Of a stretch of 64,000 bases of DNA, positions 57,245 through 64,000 are shown one piece after another (position 1 is the first letter of the stretch; each line of letters opens with the position of its first letter). The notes under the pieces were generated by a model. That model was not told the origin of the DNA. It searched no databases and saw only the letters and a list, made by a program, of their open reading frames with translations. Source of the stretch: Chloranthus sessilifolius (lineage: Eukaryota; Streptophyta; Magnoliopsida; Chloranthales; Chloranthaceae); NCBI GenBank assembly GCA_021018995.1, contig CM037586.1, positions 145,370,060 to 145,434,059 of the forward strand, in the 5' to 3' direction. A program made the position numbers and the translations under genes.

Positions 57245-58217
57245 TGTCACCGGGGCGCAGCCCGATATCGACTATCACACCCATGCGACACCTCAATGTC
57301 ACGTGCAACGAGGCTAATTTACAAAACCATTAGACTCTAATATCACTCGCATAGAGGATGGGAACTCCCGTTCATGGTTATTTTCTTCTGAGGCCTACCA
57401 TTTATCACTTTGTGCCTCTTATGACACCCATGCCAGCACCTTTGTGCCTCACTTGGCCTGCTCAAGTTTCACCCTCGCGTGCCCTGCATTAGTACCTCGT
57501 TTCGCAACAGTAGCATGCAACTCCCCATGTCGTTCCATTTCAACATAGCTCGCCAAGATACCGAACCAAGCTCATTATCGTGTGCGATCCCCGTTACTAA
57601 CACACATCTGCATCTGGCCCTCAGCTATCGTACATTACTGTGTCTCATGTAGCCCTTGAATGCCTCCCTCATTGTTGACCCATGTATACCGCGACACGGG
57701 CCCAGGACCATATGATAACCTCACCTAGGGTGACACACGTCATTGTCGAAGCAATGTCCTAGGCCCACCCTTTTAGGTCTAGGAAACCACTGTGCACCGT
57801 TTAGTGCCGCATGGCCCCCATGTACAGGGAAACCACAGCTCCCTTCCCCCAAGTATTGTCTAAACACAACCTCAAATCATTTAGCAGAAGAACTTCAAAG
57901 GTATTGGTTTGACATACCACTATGACACACAGACTCCTTCTGTGGCAGACAGTATCATCCTCCACACCAACACACCCCTGCTACTAGCTTTCACGCCCCA
58001 CACACGTCTAGTCGTCACACTAGATCCTCACCTACCTCGAGTCACAATCACATCATACATTGGGGAACACGCATGCGCCACAAAGCCTCGTGCCTCCGCG
58101 CTCACGCGCCACACTCCTAACACCAAGGCCTAACGCCCTACTTGCTATCCAACCAACCAACTCCAAGGCCCCTACGCCTTCCTACTGCTACCCCGAGTAT
58201 TGACCTCGTCACAACAC

Positions 58218-58580
58218 GCTCTTTCACAGAAAAAAAAATTTGTTGAATGCAGACGATGTAGATCGTTTTCCCACCCAATCTCCCAATTAATAGATCTTGA
58301 GATCATAGCGGACCTATTTGACCGTCATATCTTAATTCCAGTTGGAACATATCCTCTAAAGTGACTGTGATCATAGGCGTACCGATCAAATGACCAATTT
58401 GGAGATGTATGCCACGTGGAATCAACATGTGACCATCTGATAGGTGCGTCATGATCTCAAGATCTATTATGTGAAAGGTTGGGATGAAAAAGAACTCCAT
58501 CGTCTGATTAAAGACAATCAATGATTTGTTATGGTGGAAAATCGTGTATTCTTTGTAGGCCTAACGGGTGAAAGGAGCGC
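58218..58580. mobile_element. Foldback/MITE-like element (copy A)
   Basis: Inverted arms of about 52 bp, 58274-58325 and 58432-58483, centred on AGATCTTGAGATCAT. Outer CGCTCTTTCAC (58218-58228) and GTGAAAGGAGCG (58570-58581) are also inverted. No coding capacity. Diverged relative at 63634-63865. Confidence 0.6.
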
Positions 58581-58624
58581 TACCCTTTTTGATAATTACG
58601 GACTCTTTTAAAAAAGATGAGTAG

Positions 58625-58627
<3 letters not shown>

Positions 58628-58668
<41 letters not shown>
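58628..58668. repeat. (GA)n microsatellite
   Basis: Uninterrupted alternating G and A, about 20 units. Confidence 0.95.
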
Positions 58669-58669
<1 letters not shown>

Positions 58670-58670
<1 letters not shown>

Positions 58671-60343
58671 TAGTGGTTATATTTTTAGCCCAATTAATGT
58701 ATGGTTTACTATTATACCACTTGGCACACATCTATGATCTAAATCATCCAAGTGGCAATTCATCATTGACCTACGGCCTTAACCGAAAAAATCATATCTA
58801 TAAGTGAATATCAATCATATGATTGGTGAACTTTAAAATCAATTATTAAAAACTAAGAACAACAGTTGCTATAATTAGAAAGCCCAGATTAAATAATGAT
58901 TCAAATCTCTCAAAAAAGTATAGTTTTTAGCTCATCGTTCTTCAATGTATAATCTATCACTGTGACCATATAAATTACTGACTACGGACATCTTAAACCC
59001 TTAACGATGCAAGATCTCTTAAACACCATTTTGGTGTTTTAATGAGGATCAGGGGTGGGTTCCAAATAAAACAAATAGCTACGCTTTCGTAACTCAAACT
59101 GAGAAGTGCCCGGTAATAATCCGAAAGGCGCAGAATATTGAGAAGTGCTTCCGGTTATCATCTAAAAGGGACAAAAACTCTCTTACAGATTGGACTTATG
59201 CATAAATCAATCTTAATCGAGATTATACAAGGGGTAAAAAATATATTTAGTTACTTATTTGCTTTAAATTAGAATTAATAGTAACACCTAAAATTAAAAT
59301 ATAAACGGGCATTTAAATTATTATTATTTTTTTAATTTAGTCTCTTTGACAGTAGGCTTTATCGCATGTTAATACTAGTGAAGATTAATGAAGTATGTGT
59401 AATATGTTAGAATTTTTATTAAAACTCAAAAATCTATATTCTTATATGTAGCTCACATATACTATGTGGGTATTGCTCGTAGTTTCACGGAGAAAGTAAA
59501 GAGGTCTTGACCTGTGTTGATTGCTTATACCCTATGTGGGTATTGCTCATACATACGTGGGCTCTATGTAGATAATAATATTTTGTACAAGGTAGATGTA
59601 GGGGAATTTAATTTCTTGACATAATTTTTATCGTGTATGGTAGTTAACATGTCTATGAATCCATGTCTGCAATGTCCAATTTTACATGTCCGTAGATATA
59701 ACTTGGATTGTCTTTAGACCCTTGAAAATCTAGACACTCATTTCCTTCCACATGCAAATCTCGATGATATTATTTGTCATTAACATGTCAATCCCTCTCT
59801 TTGACACTTCAACAACAATAAGGCGTCAATCCCTCTCTTGACACTTCAACAGCAATAAGACTTCTTGGTGTGTCTTCACATGGTGGATATCTTTTTAAAA
59901 AAAAATTTTATTTTTAAATTTTGATTTTTGATTTTATTTATTTATTTTTATTTATAAGACACATGGTGGTTATCTTAATTTATGTCAAAGTACAGGTTTT
60001 GATCTCCTATATCCTCTGGACATATCGGGTCTGCTCTTTTTTAGAAGAGTTTAGAAAGACTACGAACTTGATTGATCCAAGAACTACAATTAAAGTAGGA
60101 TTGGATCTTTCCAAAGGTTATCATTCTATTGAGGTTCATTTTTACTGAATTTTGAAGTTTTTTATCTCATTAAGATCACTCTGTGCACTAGTCAGCATAG
60201 GATTAATGATTCTACCTGAAGGTGATTCAATATTTTTATACAGATAACATGAGTAAAATAGTCGTAAGTATGAAGGAAAGAGAAAAATGATTCTCTTATC
60301 CAAAGGTAGTAAGTCATATAAATCGAACCAGAAACATGAGCAA
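58670..60343. other. AT-rich region, no gene
   Basis: No supported frame. Two short near-duplications: CTATGTGGGTATTGCTC (near 59466 and 59532), and GTCAATCCCTCTC...TTGACACTTCAAC (near 59788 and 59825). Confidence 0.35.
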
Positions 60344-60350
60344 CTAGGTC

Positions 60351-60946
60351 TATGGCTGTGCAAAAAATCAATCGAACCGATCGAAGCTGACTGAAATTTT
60401 GGTTTGGTTTTTGTTTGAGGACATATCAGTTTGATTTCGGTTTCAAAAAATAGAAACAGATAGTTATCGGTTCGATTTTCGTTTTAACGTTAAAAAATCG
60501 AAACCAAACCGATAAGAAACCGATAGTGGTGTATATATGAATTGTAGTATGTCTATATTTGAGTTTGATAGTGTGTGAGGCTTATTGTAGAAAGCCAACT
60601 GTTGCTGCATTAGTTTGTTAATCACCAAAAGTCTTAAAATCAGTTGAATCATAGGAGTTTGCAAAAACAGTTTGTATAAATCGGTTCGATTTGTATAAAT
60701 TTTGAAAACTTTAAACCGAAATCGAAAAAATCAATTTGATTCGGTTAAATGCTACAAATAAAAATAAGTTAAGAAAATGACGTTTAGAAACTGAAAACCG
60801 ACCAAACCAACAGAACCAATATCTATTGCTTCAATTTCGATTTTGAACCTTACCGGTTCGGTTTTATAAAATAGAAACCAATAGTTATCGGTTTGGTTTC
60901 GATTTTATATGAAAACCGACCCGAACTGACCCAATAACACCCCTAG
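60351..60946. mobile_element. hAT-like non-autonomous element
   Basis: 596 bp rich in TCGGTT, TTGGTTT and AACCGA words in both orientations. Ends TATGGCTGTGCAA and AATAACACCCCTAG are poorly matched inverted termini. CTAGGTC on both sides (60344-60350, 60947-60953) extended by T or A gives a 7-8 bp duplication, as for hAT elements. No transposase. Confidence 0.7.
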
Positions 60947-61222
60947 CTAGGTCAACACACACAAAGCGGGACCTGGGTGACAAAATGCACATCCAATTTT
61001 TGTCTAAGGGTGATGCCGAATGTTGAATCTTGTTAATTTATACATGCAGAGTGGTTTATTTGCACATGACGTACACTCGGTACAATTCAACTAAAACCCT
61101 TAGTTTGAATTAACTTATTCCTTAGTGGACTGTGGTGACATACGATCATTTTAGAGTCCTTTGTAGTCATTGACTTAATTGGCATTTTGTGATATGTGAT
61201 CATAATTGTGAATCTTTAGTAG

Positions 61223-61385
61223 CACTAAAAAATATAAGACTATTAGCGGCAACTTTTTAATTGTCGCTATTAATAAAAAATTGCCTCTAATACCCTTGCC
61301 GCTAATAATTTTGATAGCTATTTTATTAATAGTGGCAGTTTTTTATAGTAAAAAATTACCGCTAATAATCTTATTTTTTGTAGTG
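61223..61385. mobile_element. CACTA-like MITE (copy 5)
   Basis: 163 bp, CACTAAAAAATATAAGAC to ATTTTTTGTAGTG, duplication TAG on both sides (61220-61222, 61386-61388). Subtype of copies 1 and 3. Confidence 0.88.
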
Positions 61386-61814
61386 TAGATTCTATATAAT
61401 TAGTAACATAATTTAGTGATATTACTTTTATTATTGACTTACATAAATATAGATGACACTATAGTTCAAAGAAATAGATATGTTAGTCATTGTGGAGTGA
61501 AGATCTATGTTTTACCTTTAATCTCTGGTTATTATAAAAAATATTACTTTAAATTGACTATTATATTTTTGGATATAATTTAATGTTTAATGATTTTATA
61601 ATTCTATTGTTACATCATAGTTGTCACCATAAGAGATTGGTAAAATCTAAAATTTTACAATTTGAGTGGGAGTTATCCTACTTGTATAAGTGCAGTTATG
61701 ATTTATGATTTATAGATATTATGATGCGTCTCTAATATTTGTTAAGCACGTGTAATGATGGAGTTTTTAACAACTTTTGGTAGCATATTTTGGTGCGTGA
61801 GTCAATTCGCTTAT

Positions 61815-61928
61815 GATTATTTACACTCTTTTAGAATATATCTGGGGTTAGATGTGATTTGACATCACGTTGATTATTTATACTCTTTTAGAATATATCT
61901 GGAGTTAGATGTGATTTGACATCACGTC
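61815..61928. repeat. Tandem duplication, 57-bp unit
   Basis: GATTATTTACACTCTTTTAG (61815) and GATTATTTATACTCTTTTAG (61872) start two copies that differ at a few positions. Confidence 0.9.
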
Positions 61929-63091
61929 GATAAACCTTTATTTTGATGGATAAGTATAGTGTTTCACATGAGGGAGTTTTCTGCATATCCGAAAAATATA
62001 CTATATTGATGAAGCGAGACAATGTTGTGCTGTATGCGTATGGTTGTAACTTTGAGTTGTGCATTATTTCCCATGTGAAATTGGTTTATTGTCTCTCAAA
62101 TTTATTGATAATATTAATTTTGTGATAATAGAACTATCTAAAGTATTGATTTTAGAAAATGACATTATGTATATATATGATCCAAATCGTGTTTTCATTG
62201 AAATCGAGTGACTTTTGGGAATGTCTAAATTATTTCAAACAACAATTTTCTATATAGAGTACACTCATCTTAATTGTCTCAATTTAGTGGAAGTTATTTT
62301 TTAAACTAGTCTTTGTATGGACAAAATGAGAGATTGTTGAAATTTTTTATTTGAAACTCAAAAAACTGTGTTTTTATATGCGAACAAACATTTGGGTTTT
62401 ATGAAATTCTAGATTGGAATTGCATGATTAATAAAGGGCATTATTGGAAATTGAATGAAATAATTAAATTTTTTGATTTACATGTGATTTTAATTCATTC
62501 TATAACTTTTTAATGGGTGGTATTCTAGGCAGAGTATGATTCTTCATCTTATATATATTATATAGGTGATCTTCCTCCGCTCTCAAGAAAGTATAGAAAG
62601 ATAGGCACATAAAATCACCTTCAACTTCTCCGGGAAAATCTTCATATTGCATGTCAGCTAAAACCAACAGTCACAAATAGCTAGGCACATTGGATTTTAT
62701 AAATTATTATTTTGATATTTTAATTGACATATGCCTAGATCTTAGGAAAAATTTTGGGTGGTGGGATCACAGATCCAACGGTACATGCCTATTTTCCGTT
62801 AGAATAATTTGTAATTTTGTACTATATATAATTAAACCATATAGCGAGCAATTGATTTATTTAGTTAGTTTTTAAGGAGCTCATCCGGCTTTATGGAAGC
62901 GAGAATGTAAATAGAGAGCGGCGAAAAACTTCTTTACTAAATTTTCAAAATCCAAATTCAATGGATTCAACATCTAAAAGGTGTGCAAGCACTCTGTTTT
63001 AAAAAGAGAGTATGGCTCTTAAGCCTCGTTTGATAAAACCCATGGAATTTTTTTTTTTTTATAAAATGAGAAGTTTTATTTTTATAATTTA
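61929..63091. other. AT-rich region, no gene
   Basis: Short random-looking frames only. No repeat with identifiable ends. Bases 60954-61222 and 61386-61814 are similar in character. Confidence 0.35.
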
Positions 63092-63255
63092 TATTATAAA
63101 AAAAAAGACTATTAGCTACAACAAAAAAATTGTCCGCATTAACAAAAAAACTGCCACTAATACTCTTGACGCTAATAGTCATAATAACATTTAATACTTT
63201 TTTTTTAAAGCAAAAGTTTTTTACTATAAAAAATTGTTGCTAATAGTCTTAATTT
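63092..63255. mobile_element. Degenerate CACTA-like MITE (copy 6)
   Basis: AAAAAAAGACTATTAGCTAC start, ACTGCCACTAATAC body and CTAATAGTCTTAATTTT end match copies 1, 3 and 5. Both terminal CACTA motifs are lost. Confidence 0.65.
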
Positions 63256-63360
63256 TAAATTATTTTCCTAAGGTACCATTATCCACATTATGTGAACCTG
63301 CAACCTCACCTCATCTTCTCGAGCCAAAAGGTAGTAAACACATTACAAATATAAGGTATT

Positions 63361-63497
63361 TCAACAGCACTTGCTGTTAAGACAGTTTTTGATAGCGGCA
63401 AGACTAATAATGACAGTTTTTGACAGCGATAGGGCTAATTAATAGCAGCAATTTTTTGTTAAAAAAACTGCCACTATTAATTTTATTTTTTATAGTG
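63361..63497. mobile_element. CACTA-like MITE (copy 7), reverse orientation
   Basis: Reverse complement matches subtype of copies 2 and 4 (ends TATAGTG; body AGTTTTTGATAGCGGCAAG). The GCACTTGCTGTTAAGACAG end is the missing part of copy 2's neighbour. Confidence 0.7.
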
Positions 63498-63633
63498 TCG
63501 CTTTGAATTAGACAATGGAAATTGTTTTTGGTGGCTCTGTTCACGCTCACGTGTCCTCTAAAAGCACTCACGTGTGCAACCCGTTAAAAATCATTGATTG
63601 CGTCAGATAAGATGATTGGGATCGTATTTCAAC

Positions 63634-63865
63634 CTAATCTTCTACAAATGGATCTTGAGATCATGTCTCACCTATCAAACAGTCATTTTTTTATTCAACA
63701 TGTCGCAGATCCCTAAAAAAATGCCCTTTGAGTGCAATGACACACATCACACTCAAACGTGATCTTAGGGTCATATTTTTGGAATCTGTAACATGTGGAA
63801 TAAAAAACATGTTGTTTGATAGGTGTGACGTGATCTCAAGATCCTTTGTGTGAAAGATCTGGGTG
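63634..63865. mobile_element. Foldback/MITE-like element (copy B)
   Basis: Inverted arms 63634-63685 and 63810-63865 centred on GGATCTTGAGATCA and CACCTATCAAAC. Related to 58274-58483. Outer limits are not clear. Confidence 0.55.
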
Positions 63866-64000
63866 AAGCATGATCTCTATCATTTGATTGGACGAAAGCA
63901 ATTGTTTTAAAGAGGTTCGACGTAGGCACTTTCAGAGAAGGCGTGGGTGCGTTACAGCTACCCAATTGTTTTTTGTCCCAATTTTTTACAAGATGGGTCT

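Larger units (their letters stand above)
55563..58213 (-). mobile_element. E6: non-autonomous LTR retrotransposon
   Basis: Two LTRs, 55563-56615 (1053 bp) and 57245-58213 (969 bp), both TGTCAC...GTCACA, around a 629-bp internal region without gag-pol. On the minus strand the 5' LTR (57245-58213) is followed by TGATATCAAAGCC, which fits the initiator-Met primer site TGGTATCAGAGCC with two mismatches. The 3' LTR is preceded by GGAGAGGTGGAGGA (56616-56629), a polypurine tract. ACAC flanks both ends (55559-55562, 58214-58217). GC-richer and CpG-richer than its surroundings. Too large in its LTRs for a typical TRIM. Superfamily unknown. Confidence 0.85.

Overview
This is a piece of a flowering-plant nuclear genome made almost entirely of nested transposable elements. 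There is no bacterial gene organisation and no rRNA or tRNA gene. The plant signatures are Athila- and Tekay-type Ty3/gypsy retrotransposons, a Copia-type LTR, CACTA-like and hAT-like miniature elements, a LINE fragment and a tRNA-derived SINE. No species can be named from the sequence.

Layout. Bases 1-41436 are one nested block. The outer element (E1) is an old Athila-type retrotransposon on the minus strand. Its 3' LTR is cut by the window start, and its 5' LTR ends at 41436. A second, younger Athila (E2, 13505-25433, target-site duplication AAGTT) sits inside the E1 gag. A solo LTR in the opposite orientation (11411-12611) and a truncated LTR (6414-7725) interrupt the E1 pol region. A Tekay-type chromovirus (E3, 28020-40811, duplication TCTCC) sits inside the E1 5' LTR. 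To the right, 41437-44770 holds exons of what looks like a host gene on the minus strand. One exon is split by a CACTA-like MITE (duplication TAG), and that MITE is itself split by a solo chromovirus LTR (duplication ATTAG). From 45 to 54 kb come a LINE relic, a Copia-type solo LTR carrying a SINE, an internally deleted chromovirus (E5, duplication GTTAA), more MITEs and a second, inverted Copia-type LTR. A non-autonomous LTR element (E6) lies at 55563-58213. The last 6 kb are AT-rich and hold a foldback pair, a hAT-like element, two or three MITEs and short tandem duplications.

All retrotransposon genes seen here carry stops or frameshifts. E2 is the best preserved. Gene order in both large families is gag, protease, reverse transcriptase/RNase H, integrase. 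Extra 3' reading frames follow in E1 and E3.

The most striking signal is not a gene. Several unrelated element families carry their own perfect short palindrome built on CGAT, repeated about two helical turns apart: TCAATCGATTGA (E1/E2), TTCGATTAATCGAA (E3), TTGATCGATCAA (solo LTR E4) and GTGATCGATCAC (E5). In E1 the palindromes come in pairs separated by exactly ten variable bases in nearly every case. The LTR pairs of E1 and of E2 each differ by one 22-bp unit. A second unusual signal is a 37-codon acidic reading frame conserved, mostly by synonymous change, inside the LTRs of E4 and E5.
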